Origin: Bacillota bacterium
Lineage (GTDB): Bacteria > Bacillota > Clostridia > Lutisporales > Lutisporaceae
Direction: 5' to 3'
Assembly: GCA_023405875.1 (NCBI GenBank)
Contig: JAEXXN010000475.1
Span: 1-7,698, forward strand
Length of the DNA stretch: 7,698 bases
Position 1 is the first letter of the stretch; every line of letters starts with the position of its first letter. The position numbers were made by a program, and so were the translations under genes. Below, piece after piece: positions 1 through 6,446 of this stretch. The notes beneath the pieces were generated by a model, which worked only from the letters and a program-made list of their open reading frames with translations, ran no database searches and was not told the origin of the DNA.

Positions 1-1960
1 GCGCAATCACCATCAAAAACCCATATACGAATACAGCCATAGCGTAATAGGCTGTGCGGACTTCACTGTTGCGCTGCTGTTTGTCGAATAGCTGCATTTC
101 CGGCGTAATAAGGCTTCTCACCTGTTCGGAAATATCTTGATCGATTTGCATATCAATGATCGTATAGTCCGATATTCCGGTCAAAGTGGTAAAGGTGTTT
201 TCTGAACAAACGATGATCCATCCGCCATCTACTGCATCAAACGGCACATCGGAGATGATACCGGTAACCTGCACATCCTTCGGTACCCCGGCGATAGAAA
301 GCGTAATGGTATCGCCAATCTTCCAATTAAATTCTTCTGAATAGCCATAGTCAACTAATACGCCGTCTCCGTTTTGTACGCTGTCAATGCTTCCGGAAAT
401 CAGCATTTCTTCCCCCCACTCAAATTGTGATTCATCATATGAAATCAATGTAGCCGTACCGTTACCCTGTTTGTCGGTTGCCGGAATATCACGATAAAAC
501 ATGCGTCCATAGATATTCTTGATATTCGGAAGGGCTTTTATCTCTTCCATAATGGAGCGGTCAATCAATACGCTATCTTGCTTCCCCTGAATAGATATAT
601 CGGATGCGTAAGGCTTCAAAGGTTTTAAGGCATGGACCATAAAGGTAATCAATACCGTGAAACACAAAAATAAGATGATGCTTAGCGCAAAGGAACCAGC
701 TATCAACGTCATGCTCTTTTTATTGGAAAAAGCGTGGCGAAACCCCATTGCCGTATCGACATGAAATATCCTTGTGTTTGACGCTTTGCTTATTTGAAGA
801 TTGTTTGTTTGGTTGATGTTTCCCGTTACGGCAGCCTGCGGAGATACCTTCGCCGCCCTTTTTGCGGGCGATCTTGAAGCGATCATAACCACCAGAGCTC
901 CAATCACCGCACCAGCGGCAATACCAGGCCAGCTAATTTGAAACATTGGCATTTCGGGAAGATACCGAGAATTCAATGTATTTAAGGAAAAAATTGCCGC
1001 CCATAATATCACGCATCCGGCTAATAACCCAATGGGGATTCCTTTCAGGCAATACTGTAAGCCCTCCAGCCGGATATACCGTTTAATTTGCTTTTTCGTC
1101 GCACCAAGACAACGCAGAAGGCCGAAGAATTGCGTCCTTTCCAGTATGCTCAAGTTAAAGCTGCTGGCAATCATAAACGTACCGGCCATCGTAACGAGGA
1201 CAAACAGAATTCCTGCCGTAAGATAAACTTCCAACATCGTAGAATCGTTACTTTGTCCCATCAGGCCAAGGAGCATGATATTTGGGGAAACCTGGTTCTC
1301 GGTCAAACCATATTCCGCTTTGATTTCTAAAAGCGCCCGGTTGATATTCACGCCACTTTTGAATTGAATATAGTAATATTCTTGATATAAGTCGGCTGGA
1401 AGTGCGTGCATACCCTCTGCTGATAGCATCAGGCCGTGGGCATCGCTCCCTTTCAGACTGGAAAAATCGCCGTATGTCCCGGTGATCGTATATTGCCGTA
1501 TTTCTCCATCACTGAAAGCAATCTCTATCGTATCCCCGATGGAAACCCCAAACTGCTCAATTCCCTGCCGATCAAGCAATGCTTCCCGCTCAGAAACCGG
1601 ATAACTACCCTCGGTCACAGCTAAGTTCATCTGTTCAGCAAATTCCTGGGTGCTGCTTTGAATAATCAGTTCTTTCCCCTGATAAGTTGTATCTTCGGCC
1701 ATCCCCAAGAAGCTTGATACTTTTACATCATTGCGGCTATTTATCTGTTCGGCGGTACTGTCCGATATATCCGTAATAATGGCATGAAAATTCCCATGCT
1801 GACGAATATACTCGTTAATTTGAGCTTTTATACTCATATCAGCCATACCAAAGATTGCCGTTACCAGCATAACCGATATGGCTATACATACCACGGTGAG
1901 CCGATTCTTTTTTTTGTGTACTTTGGCATATTCAGAAACAAGACCAAGATAGCTTTTCAT
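1..1960 (-). CDS. FtsX-family ABC transporter permease, two-module type (C-terminus cut by window edge)
   Basis: Membrane permease of an ABC transporter, working with the ATPase encoded just upstream. Reading the minus strand from ATG at 1960 gives 653 codons without a stop to the window edge. Seen in order: TM1 (about residues 21-39), a large extracytoplasmic domain (about 40-240), an FtsX block with three membrane segments, including the family motif FGLLRCLGATKKQ starting at F279, a further TM at about 417-441, a second extracytoplasmic domain (about 442-635), and the start of the last FtsX block (AMAVFVYGFLMV). This duplicated layout differs from the 10-TM BceB type; such proteins are usually somewhat over 800 residues, so perhaps the last fifth is missing. 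The start overlaps the ATPase stop as ATGA, implying translational coupling, with a G-rich ribosome site (GGGGGGA) about 8 nt upstream. The substrate cannot be read from sequence; export or removal of peptides or lipids is the family expectation. Confidence 0.93.
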   Translation of the reverse strand, partial: MKSYLGLVSEYAKVHKKKNRLTVVCIAISVMLVTAIFGMADMSIKAQINEYIRQHGNFHAIITDISDSTAEQINSRNDVKVSSFLGMAEDTTYQGKELIIQSSTQEFAEQMNLAVTEGSYPVSEREALLDRQGIEQFGVSIGDTIEIAFSDGEIRQYTITGTYGDFSSLKGSDAHGLMLSAEGMHALPADLYQEYYYIQFKSGVNINRALLEIKAEYGLTENQVSPNIMLLGLMGQSNDSTMLEVYLTAGILFVLVTMAGTFMIASSFNLSILERTQFFGLLRCLGATKKQIKRYIRLEGLQYCLKGIPIGLLAGCVILWAAIFSLNTLNSRYLPEMPMFQISWPGIAAGAVIGALVVMIASRSPAKRAAKVSPQAAVTGNINQTNNLQISKASNTRIFHVDTAMGFRHAFSNKKSMTLIAGSFALSIILFLCFTVLITFMVHALKPLKPYASDISIQGKQDSVLIDRSIMEEIKALPNIKNIYGRMFYRDIPATDKQGNGTATLISYDESQFEWGEEMLISGSIDSVQNGDGVLVDYGYSEEFNWKIGDTITLSIAGVPKDVQVTGIISDVPFDAVDGGWIIVCSENTFTTLTGISDYTIIDMQIDQDISEQVRSLITPEMQLFDKQQRNSEVRTAYYAMAVFVYGFLMVIA

Positions 1961-2640
1961 TCGGCATATCCCCCCAAATCGGTAAGAATGCCGTCTGACA
2001 ACTGCAGCACACGGTCAGCCGCAGCAGCAAGGCTACGGTTATGCGTAATCATGATAATGGTTTGTTGATAGCGTTTGGACGCTGTTTTCAGAAGTGAGAT
2101 CACCTCGCTGCTGTTGTGACTATCCAGATTTCCTGTCGGCTCGTCCGCGAGGATCAGCATAGGACGGGTGATTAAAGCACGGCCAATAGCTACGCGCTGC
2201 TGCTGTCCACCGGATAACTGGCGTGGCAGATGGTTCCGCCTGTCCTTTAAGGACAGCACGGTAAGGACTTCTTCGACATATGCCTGATCGGGCTTCTTGT
2301 AGTCGAGTAAAAGGGGGAAGGTAATGTTCTGCTCGACATTGAGTTCCGGTATAAGGTTGAACGCCTGAAAAACAAATCCGATGTTTCTGCGGCGAAAAAT
2401 GGTGAGCTGCTCGTCTTTCATATTGAATATATCATTACCATCGATAAGCACCTTGCCGGATGTAGGCGTATCCAGGGCCCCGATCATATTAAGCAGCGTA
2501 CTCTTTCCGGAACCGGATTCCCCAACAACTGCGACAAATTCGCCCTTTAGAATCGAAAAGCTCACGTTTTTTAACGCATCAACCGCCGTTTCAACCGTGC
2601 CGTAGGTTTTGCAAACGGCAGTTACCTCTAATAAATTCAT
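1957..2640 (-). CDS. ABC transporter ATP-binding protein, MacB/LolD/BceA-type
   Basis: Cytoplasmic ATPase that powers the adjacent FtsX permease. The 227-residue length is normal for the family and all nucleotide-binding motifs are intact: Walker A GESGSGKST (40-48), Q-loop glutamine Q92 in FVFQAFNLIPEL, signature LSGGQQQR (142-149), Walker B LILADE (162-167), D-loop NLDS (171-174) and switch histidine H200 in MITHN. The phrase ADEPTGNLDS and the FQAFNLIPEL Q-loop are typical of the MacB/LolD/BceA group rather than of importers. A ribosome site GAAAGGGTG lies 7 nt before the ATG, supporting this start. Its TGA overlaps the permease ATG by 4 nt. It is preceded by the kinase and a small membrane protein on the same strand, as in peptide-sensing or detoxification transporters. 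Arginine codons are mainly CGN (10 of 12 by hand count), unlike the genes on the right of the window. Confidence 0.96.
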   Translation of the reverse strand: MNLLEVTAVCKTYGTVETAVDALKNVSFSILKGEFVAVVGESGSGKSTLLNMIGALDTPTSGKVLIDGNDIFNMKDEQLTIFRRRNIGFVFQAFNLIPELNVEQNITFPLLLDYKKPDQAYVEEVLTVLSLKDRRNHLPRQLSGGQQQRVAIGRALITRPMLILADEPTGNLDSHNSSEVISLLKTASKRYQQTIIMITHNRSLAAAADRVLQLSDGILTDLGGYAE

Positions 2641-2686
2641 ATCATTTCACCCTTTCTGAATTATTACTTGAGGGCCTTTCGATGAA

Positions 2687-2932
2687 TCAGGTAAATAATA
2701 AGCTCATATGCACACGAAAGCAGTAAAAGACACTTTCAAGCATCATCAGCATACCAAGGAAAAAGTCCGCAATGCTCAAAGCTCCATTCAGAACCATATA
2801 CCCGGAAATGACATAGACCATGCCACTGAGCAGAAAATCCGGGAATAGAAATGTTACAATCCCCATTATGCCAAGAAGAACCGTCCGAAGCATTTCGTAC
2901 TTCGTGAACTTCTCATATAACAATGGCTTCAA
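2687..2932 (-). CDS. Short DUF308/HdeD-like membrane protein, probably decayed
   Basis: Small hydrophobic protein of unknown function. From TTG at 2932 it has 81 residues (begins MKPLLYEKFTKYEML). Two hydrophobic stretches follow: LRTVLLGIMGIVTFLFPDFL and LSGMVYVISGYMVLNGALSIADFF. The second, with its YVISGYMVLNG pattern, resembles one repeat of DUF308/HdeD-type membrane proteins, which normally carry several repeats and are about twice this length. An in-frame ATG at 2968 would give 93 residues, but it has only a weak ribosome site, while AGAAAGGTGG sits 8 nt before the TTG. The last 14 residues look unlike a membrane protein, and a different frame over the same DNA gives a much better ending up to a stop at 2664, so the gene may carry internal deletions or a frameshift. 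It lies between the kinase and ATPase genes, a position where DUF308 genes do occur in such operons as far as I recall. Confidence 0.6.
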   Translation of the reverse strand: MKPLLYEKFTKYEMLRTVLLGIMGIVTFLFPDFLLSGMVYVISGYMVLNGALSIADFFLGMLMMLESVFYCFRVHMSLLFT

Positions 2933-2940
2933 AATAAATC

Positions 2941-2950
2941 CCACCTTTCT
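2941..2950 (-). promoter_or_regulatory. Ribosome binding site deciding the TTG start of the DUF308-like gene
   Basis: On the minus strand the bases read AGAAAGGTGG, 8 nt before the TTG at 2932. This is a much better Shine-Dalgarno match and spacing than anything before the upstream in-frame ATG at 2968, and it favours the shorter protein. Confidence 0.6.
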
Positions 2951-2997
2951 ATAAAGGCAGGTTAACATCCGTTCCTTACTCTCACATGAATTTTAGC

Positions 2998-4035
2998 TTA
3001 CAATTTAGTAAGGTTAAGGAAGCTCATAACAAATGTACTTCCTTCGCCTAAAACGCTATCTACCGTAATATTGCCGTCGTGCGCCTCCACAATTGCCTTT
3101 GCAAGCGGCAGACCAAGGCCAATACCTTGAGTATCCTTGGAAAAGCGGCTGCGATAAAACCGTTTGAAAATATGGTGTATATCTTCCGGATGAATACCGC
3201 TTCCGTTATCCTTTACGGTTATCTGTATGACTGCCGGTAGCCGCTTCCACTCGATTATGATGCGGCTGCCCGCATCCGTATGGTCGAGGGCATTTTTTAC
3301 GATATTGCTGATAGCTTCTATCATCCAATCTCTGTCACAGAAAAGTTCAACTTCTTCCGGCCCTGACAATAAAATGTTTTTTTGCTCCATCTCAGCCCGA
3401 GTTTCAAAGTGTTGGCACATGGCGTTCATCATTTCGACTATGTTTTCAAGCGCTCTTGCTATGATGATGGAACCAGCATCCAGCATTGTAATTTTCAAGA
3501 GGTTTTGGACAAGCATTTCTATCCTTTCGATTTCTTTTTCCGACTTTGCCGCAAATTTTCGCATGGCGTTTATATCCTCTGTTTCGTCCTGCAAGAGTCC
3601 GTTGTAGATATTGAGGGCGGCAAGAGGGGTCTTTAACTGGTGGGAAATATCTGATATGGTGCCTTTCAAAAACTCTTTTGCTTTCTGTTCCTTTGAGGCA
3701 TGAGCGTCCAGTGCCGTAGCCAGTGTATTGACCGCATGAAACAGCTTATACAGGCCGCCTTCCCGGTCACAGTCGATACGGACATTTGTGTTTCCTGAAA
3801 GATATAAATTGATTTGAAATATGGCATCTTCCATAATTCGGTTTTGCTTCCGAAAATACAAAAAGCAGACGCCCAATATGCATATGGCGGCCAGTAAGGA
3901 AAGCAACAGAACTACGGGGTTCAGTACACCGTAAAATAACCATATTATAAATTGGAACAGGAAGATAAAACTGCCTGATATGCAGGATATTAGAATAAAG
4001 AAATTTTTAATATCCTTGTTGGTGAAAATGTTCAT
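2998..4035 (-). CDS. Sensor histidine kinase, intramembrane-sensing (BceS/VncS-like) architecture
   Basis: Membrane kinase that autophosphorylates and passes phosphate to the response regulator encoded just upstream. The 345 residues show TM1 (about 11-34), a loop of only about five residues, TM2 (about 40-60), a HAMP-like linker, then a HisKA helix with phospho-acceptor H132 in SDISHQLKTPL. The HATPase domain follows with N-box NIVKNALDHT (N244, N248), G1 box DNGSGI (276-281), F-box IFKRFYR (289-295) and G2 box GIGLGL (304-309). All catalytic motifs look intact. There is no room for an external ligand-binding domain. In the BceS family such kinases take their signal from an associated ABC transporter, which fits the ATPase and FtsX genes downstream; this is inference here. 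The gene starts 9 nt after the regulator stop, and its ribosome site GAGGTGG overlaps that stop codon. The ATG at 4035 is well supported. Confidence 0.94.
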   Translation of the reverse strand: MNIFTNKDIKNFFILISCISGSFIFLFQFIIWLFYGVLNPVVLLLSLLAAICILGVCFLYFRKQNRIMEDAIFQINLYLSGNTNVRIDCDREGGLYKLFHAVNTLATALDAHASKEQKAKEFLKGTISDISHQLKTPLAALNIYNGLLQDETEDINAMRKFAAKSEKEIERIEMLVQNLLKITMLDAGSIIIARALENIVEMMNAMCQHFETRAEMEQKNILLSGPEEVELFCDRDWMIEAISNIVKNALDHTDAGSRIIIEWKRLPAVIQITVKDNGSGIHPEDIHHIFKRFYRSRFSKDTQGIGLGLPLAKAIVEAHDGNITVDSVLGEGSTFVMSFLNLTKL

Positions 4036-4044
4036 TGCGCCACC

Positions 4045-4731
4045 TCAACTAACTACATTCCATTTATAGCCCATGCCTCTGACGGTTAACAACATTTGCG
4101 GTTCGCCAGGATTGTTTTCTGTCTTCATTCGCAGCCTGTGAATATACACCGCCAGCGTATTATCATCGATATAGTTCCCGTCGCCATCCCATAGCTTATC
4201 CAGGATTTTTTCTTTGGAAAGTATTATGTTAGGGTTTTGCATGAGCAGACAAAGTAATCGGTATTCCGCTGTCGTTAAATCTAAAAGTTGCCCATCCTTA
4301 TAAACTTGTCCTTGCAATAATAGCACTTTTAAACTGTTAGATATGATTTCTGTATCTGTTGTTTCAAAATCCTTTGCCCGCCGGAGCAAAGCGTTAATTC
4401 TTGATATAAGCACACCTAATTTAAATGGCTTTGTAATATAATCGTCCCCGCCAATATCAAGTCCCTTGACAATGTTCATTTCATCGTCAGAAGCGGTTAA
4501 AAAGATGATGGGAACCTTAGAAGCGTGACGTACTTTTTGACATATCTCGAAACCAGAACCGTCGGGCAAGGATAAGTCCAGAATCAGCAAATCGTATTTG
4601 CCATCCACCCAAATGGTGTTGGCTTCTTTTATGGTTCGGGCAATATCCAATTCAAAGCCTTGCTTTTTCAAAGAATAGGAAAGCCCGTCAATCAGGCTTA
4701 AATCATCTTCAAGAAGTAGTATTTTGTTCAT
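4045..4731 (-). CDS. OmpR/PhoB-family response regulator
   Basis: DNA-binding regulator, cognate partner of the kinase encoded 9 nt downstream. From ATG at 4731 it has 228 residues, normal for the family. The receiver domain carries the acidic pocket E8-D9-D10, phospho-acceptor D52 in LLILDLSLPDGSG, T79 in FLTAS and K101 in TKPF. The C-terminal winged helix (about 130-226) includes LTTAEYRLLCLL, the recognition-helix region DDNTLAVYIHRLRMK and the terminal hairpin TVRGMGYKW. The frame stays open upstream to an ATG at 4830, but MNKILLLEDD is the canonical start of the family and has AAGGAG placed 7 nt before it. The first 23 nt overlap the end of the iron-sulfur gene in another frame, so translation may be coupled to it. 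Likely targets are its own operon and the transporter genes; no binding site is proven. Confidence 0.95.
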   Translation of the reverse strand: MNKILLLEDDLSLIDGLSYSLKKQGFELDIARTIKEANTIWVDGKYDLLILDLSLPDGSGFEICQKVRHASKVPIIFLTASDDEMNIVKGLDIGGDDYITKPFKLGVLISRINALLRRAKDFETTDTEIISNSLKVLLLQGQVYKDGQLLDLTTAEYRLLCLLMQNPNIILSKEKILDKLWDGDGNYIDDNTLAVYIHRLRMKTENNPGEPQMLLTVRGMGYKWNVVS

Positions 4732-5038
4732 TTTTCCACTCCTTTTCTCGTCCATATTCCGGCATATGATCAACAGACCCGGGACCCTTTGCCAAAGCCG
4801 GATCGACCCTGGAGCCTTCAGGCAGCCCATATTTCAGGGCATCTGAGGGACATTTGTCTACCGTTTCGATAATTTGCTCCGCTGCCGCACCGGTTACGCT
4901 GATCCAGGGCCTTTCCCTCGGCTTGAATACCTCCGGGAGGCTCCGCCAGCAGGTGCAGGCGTGGGTGCATTTTTCGGGGAACCAATAGACGATAAGATCA
5001 TCAGTTTGGTACTTTTTCACTATGTTTTTCCTATCCAT
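4709..5038 (-). CDS. Small (4Fe-4S) mono-cluster protein, YjdI/Fer4_19-like
   Basis: Predicted small cytoplasmic iron-sulfur protein. From ATG at 5038 it has 109 residues. The core KKYQTDDLIVYWFPEKCTHA, then a CWRSLPEVF stretch, RPWI and KCPSDALKY match the YjdI/Fer4_19 family pattern as I know it. Four cysteines are suited to a cluster: C24, C28, C30 and C63. The actual partner and reaction are unknown; electron transfer or redox sensing is the family expectation. A GTG at 5053 in the same frame would add five residues; neither start has a good ribosome site, so the start is uncertain. The tail after residue 68 is poor in recognisable motifs, and its last residues come from DNA that also holds the ribosome site and first codons of the response regulator (23-nt overlap). 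It is the first gene of the minus-strand operon. The tail could be a replaced C-terminus created when the two genes were joined. Confidence 0.85.
   Translation of the reverse strand: MDRKNIVKKYQTDDLIVYWFPEKCTHACTCWRSLPEVFKPRERPWISVTGAAAEQIIETVDKCPSDALKYGLPEGSRVDPALAKGPGSVDHMPEYGREKEWKNEQNTTS
4739..4744 (-). promoter_or_regulatory. Ribosome binding site of the response regulator, inside the iron-sulfur gene
   Basis: The minus strand reads AAGGAG here, 7 nt before the ATG at 4731. It lies inside the 3' end of the iron-sulfur protein's reading frame and decides the regulator start over the upstream in-frame ATG at 4830. Confidence 0.85.
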
Positions 5039-5106
5039 TTTAATTGTATTCACTCGCTTTCTGAATTGTTCAAAGTCATAAAGCCTTTATCTGAAGGTAA
5101 GCTTCA

Positions 5107-5129
5107 ATTATAGTATATCTATATTATAA
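5107..5129 (-). promoter_or_regulatory. Probable promoter region of the minus-strand operon, with an AT-rich dyad
   Basis: Two perfect TATAAT hexamers (minus strand, 5128-5123 and 5112-5107) and a TATACT between them lie 54 to 90 nt before the first gene. They sit inside a dyad at 5108-5129: TTATA, G, TATA, TC, TATA, T, TATAA. No good -35 box was found at 16 to 18 bp from any of these hexamers, so the promoter is either activator-dependent or wrongly placed. The dyad would be a natural operator, for example for autoregulation, but AT-rich palindromes also arise by chance. Confidence 0.4.
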
Positions 5130-5148
5130 CATTTATGCTCAGGCAGGT

Positions 5149-5296
5149 TCCACAGCTTACGGCCACCGGCCGGTTTATTCCATAGGTGTAACAGAATACT
5201 GCCGGGATGCGTGTCTGCGGATGCTCTTGTTTATAGCAAAATGCTCAACAGGGTGGTATAATTACTAAAACAAACAAATGGAAGCCTTGGAGGCTT
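5149..5296 (+). repeat. Promoter/leader repeat, copy A (upstream of the phosphodiester glycosidase gene)
   Basis: First of two directly repeated upstream regions; the partner is at 6467-6616. Shared landmarks in order are CCACAGC, GTTTATTCC, AATACTG, TTTAT-GCAAAATGCTC, a 26-bp identical block at 5252-5277 matching 6572-6597, and GCCTTG. By hand, 5221-5290 matches 6541-6610 at 58 of 70 positions; one single-base gap separates this part from the upstream part. Identity ends soon after GCCTTG. In this copy only, the 3' end makes a perfect 6-bp stem AAGCCT-TGG-AGGCTT (5282-5296) in the predicted leader RNA. Together with the partner it fills much of the 312-bp divergent gap, whose remainder is the AT-rich dyad on the left and the leader with two ribosome-like sites on the right. 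Confidence 0.85.
5235..5262 (+). promoter_or_regulatory. Extended -10 promoter of the phosphodiester glycosidase gene with a dyad over the -35 position
   Basis: TGGTATAAT at 5254-5262 is a perfect extended -10 (TGnTATAAT). The -35 position 17 bp upstream reads TAGCAA, a poor match to TTGACA, which an extended -10 can compensate. The small dyad AGCA-AAA-TGCT (5235-5245) overlaps that -35 position and could be an operator. Expected transcription start is near 5269, leaving a leader of about 95 nt. The same arrangement recurs before the RocR-like gene. Confidence 0.7.
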
Positions 5297-5309
5297 TACT
5301 ATAAGTCTG

Positions 5310-5333
5310 CATACAGGAGGTATATATATCCTC
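5310..5333 (+). promoter_or_regulatory. Orphan Shine-Dalgarno AGGAGG able to fold with CCTC in the leader
   Basis: AGGAGG at 5315-5320 is a perfect ribosome-binding sequence, but no ATG, GTG or TTG follows at a usable distance. GAGG (5317-5320) can pair with CCTC (5330-5333) around an ATATAT loop. The heptamer CATACAG precedes it (5310-5316) and recurs at 5344-5350 just before the ribosome site actually used (GAGGGGG, 5353-5359). It may be a decoy or standby ribosome site, or a relic. Confidence 0.35.
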
Positions 5334-5365
5334 GTAAAAAATTCATACAGAAGAGGGGGAAGCAT

Positions 5366-6445
5366 ATGAAACAGAAATACATAACAGCTTTATTACTAAT
5401 AATCTTTATCCTGACTACTTATACTTATTCAGCAGCAGAGGAGCCTGTCAAAGCTTATCAGAAGAAGATAACGGTCAATAGCGCTGTAAGGACTGTAAAC
5501 ATTGTTGAGGTTGATTTAAAGAGTAAGGACATAAAACTGGAGGCCGCGATTGCTAATGATAAAATACGGACAGTGGAGGATTTTTCTGCCTTTGTGAAAA
5601 GAAAAGGAGCAATAGCAGCTATTAATGCTAATTATTTTGCCGCTTATTCGGATTTTTCTCCTGTCGGTACTCTTGTCTGCAATGGAGATCACAAATGGAG
5701 TGCACACTACGGCACTTCCGTATACATATCCGATGACAATGATATTGTTTTCCGTTCGGCAGATAATTTCGGGAAAGGGAGAGTATCTATAAACCTGGTG
5801 GAGCAGGGGGACTATATCTGGCACTATAATCGTTATGATCTGAGCAAAGAAGCAATACTCTTCACCAATAAGATAGAAGAGCCTATAAAGCTCCAGCAGG
5901 GTGTATGTGTAGTCGTGAGGAATGGATATATCTCGGAGGTCAGATATGCACCCTTTGACCTTACAAATACGGAGGGTGCGGCAGTCTTATATTTTAATAA
6001 ACCGGTGGACCAGCAGCTTAATGAGCTTATCAACGTAAAATATAAAATCGGGCAGCACGTTATTTATAATCGTATAGAACAGAATACCGGCGCAATAGAA
6101 TGGGATAAGTATGGAAATGTCATCACAGCAGGTCCCAGGCTTATTGTGGATGGTAAGGTAGAAGTTGACCCTTCGGCGGAAGGCTTTACTGAAAAGAAGA
6201 TAACAGAGTACAGGGCGCAGAGGAGCAGCCTGGGATTGACTGAAGACAGGAGACTTCTGATGGTTACTGTACCGAATGTAACAATTTACGAGTTGGCTGA
6301 AATAATGAAAAGTATGGGAGCGTATCAGGCATTGAATCTGGATGGAGGAGCTTCAAGTGCCTTATATGCAAATGGAAAGGTGATCACCTACCCCGGAAGG
6401 AAGCTGAGCATCTTCCTGACGGTGCTGAAACAGTATAATGATTAG
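5366..6445 (+). CDS. Secreted phosphodiester glycosidase family (NAGPA-domain) protein
   Basis: Predicted exported protein of the family that includes mammalian uncovering enzyme (N-acetylglucosamine-1-phosphodiester alpha-N-acetylglucosaminidase); bacterial members are thought to act on cell-surface glycans or their phosphodiesters, but the substrate here is unknown. The 359 residues begin with a signal peptide: MKQK, a hydrophobic core to about residue 21, and probable cleavage near SAA-EE (22-26). No lipobox cysteine, sortase motif or C-terminal membrane anchor is seen, so it should be released or loosely wall-held. Family motifs are INANYF (86-91), GPRLIVDGK (256-264), the R-S-S-L-G-L segment (286-291) and NLDGGASSALY (324-334). 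The start at 5366 has GAGGGGG about 6 nt upstream. It has its own promoter, which is near-identical to that of the next gene, and ends 1 nt before a strong hairpin. Arginine codons are mostly AGA/AGG (11 of 15). Confidence 0.92.
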   Translation: MKQKYITALLLIIFILTTYTYSAAEEPVKAYQKKITVNSAVRTVNIVEVDLKSKDIKLEAAIANDKIRTVEDFSAFVKRKGAIAAINANYFAAYSDFSPVGTLVCNGDHKWSAHYGTSVYISDDNDIVFRSADNFGKGRVSINLVEQGDYIWHYNRYDLSKEAILFTNKIEEPIKLQQGVCVVVRNGYISEVRYAPFDLTNTEGAAVLYFNKPVDQQLNELINVKYKIGQHVIYNRIEQNTGAIEWDKYGNVITAGPRLIVDGKVEVDPSAEGFTEKKITEYRAQRSSLGLTEDRRLLMVTVPNVTIYELAEIMKSMGAYQALNLDGGASSALYANGKVITYPGRKLSIFLTVLKQYND

Positions 6446-6446
6446 C

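Noticed and set aside
1032..2068. Several plus-strand open frames of 60 to 94 codons over the permease and ATPase genes
   Set aside because: They lie antisense to well-supported genes, have no domain-like sequence and lack ribosome sites.
2687..2760. Programmed -1 frameshift in the DUF308-like gene
   Set aside because: The T-run (GTC TTT TAC) does not fit the X-XXY-YYZ slippery pattern in frame; mutation is the simpler explanation.
4045..4830. Longer response regulator starting at ATG 4830
   Set aside because: The extra 33 residues match no receiver domain; family start and a good ribosome site place the start at 4731. The extra stretch is the iron-sulfur gene read in another frame.
5161..5173. 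GC-rich palindromes GGCC-ACC-GGCC and CCGGCCGG as an operator
   Set aside because: Not kept in the second repeat copy and too short to judge; no supporting context.
5260..5300. Sigma-54 (-24/-12) promoter before either plus-strand gene
   Set aside because: TGG and TTG words occur, but at the wrong spacing (no GG-N10-GC arrangement with TGGCAC/TTGC).
5516..6033. Antisense open frames under the glycosidase gene
   Set aside because: Shadow frames with no recognisable protein features; the sense strand carries signal peptide and family motifs.
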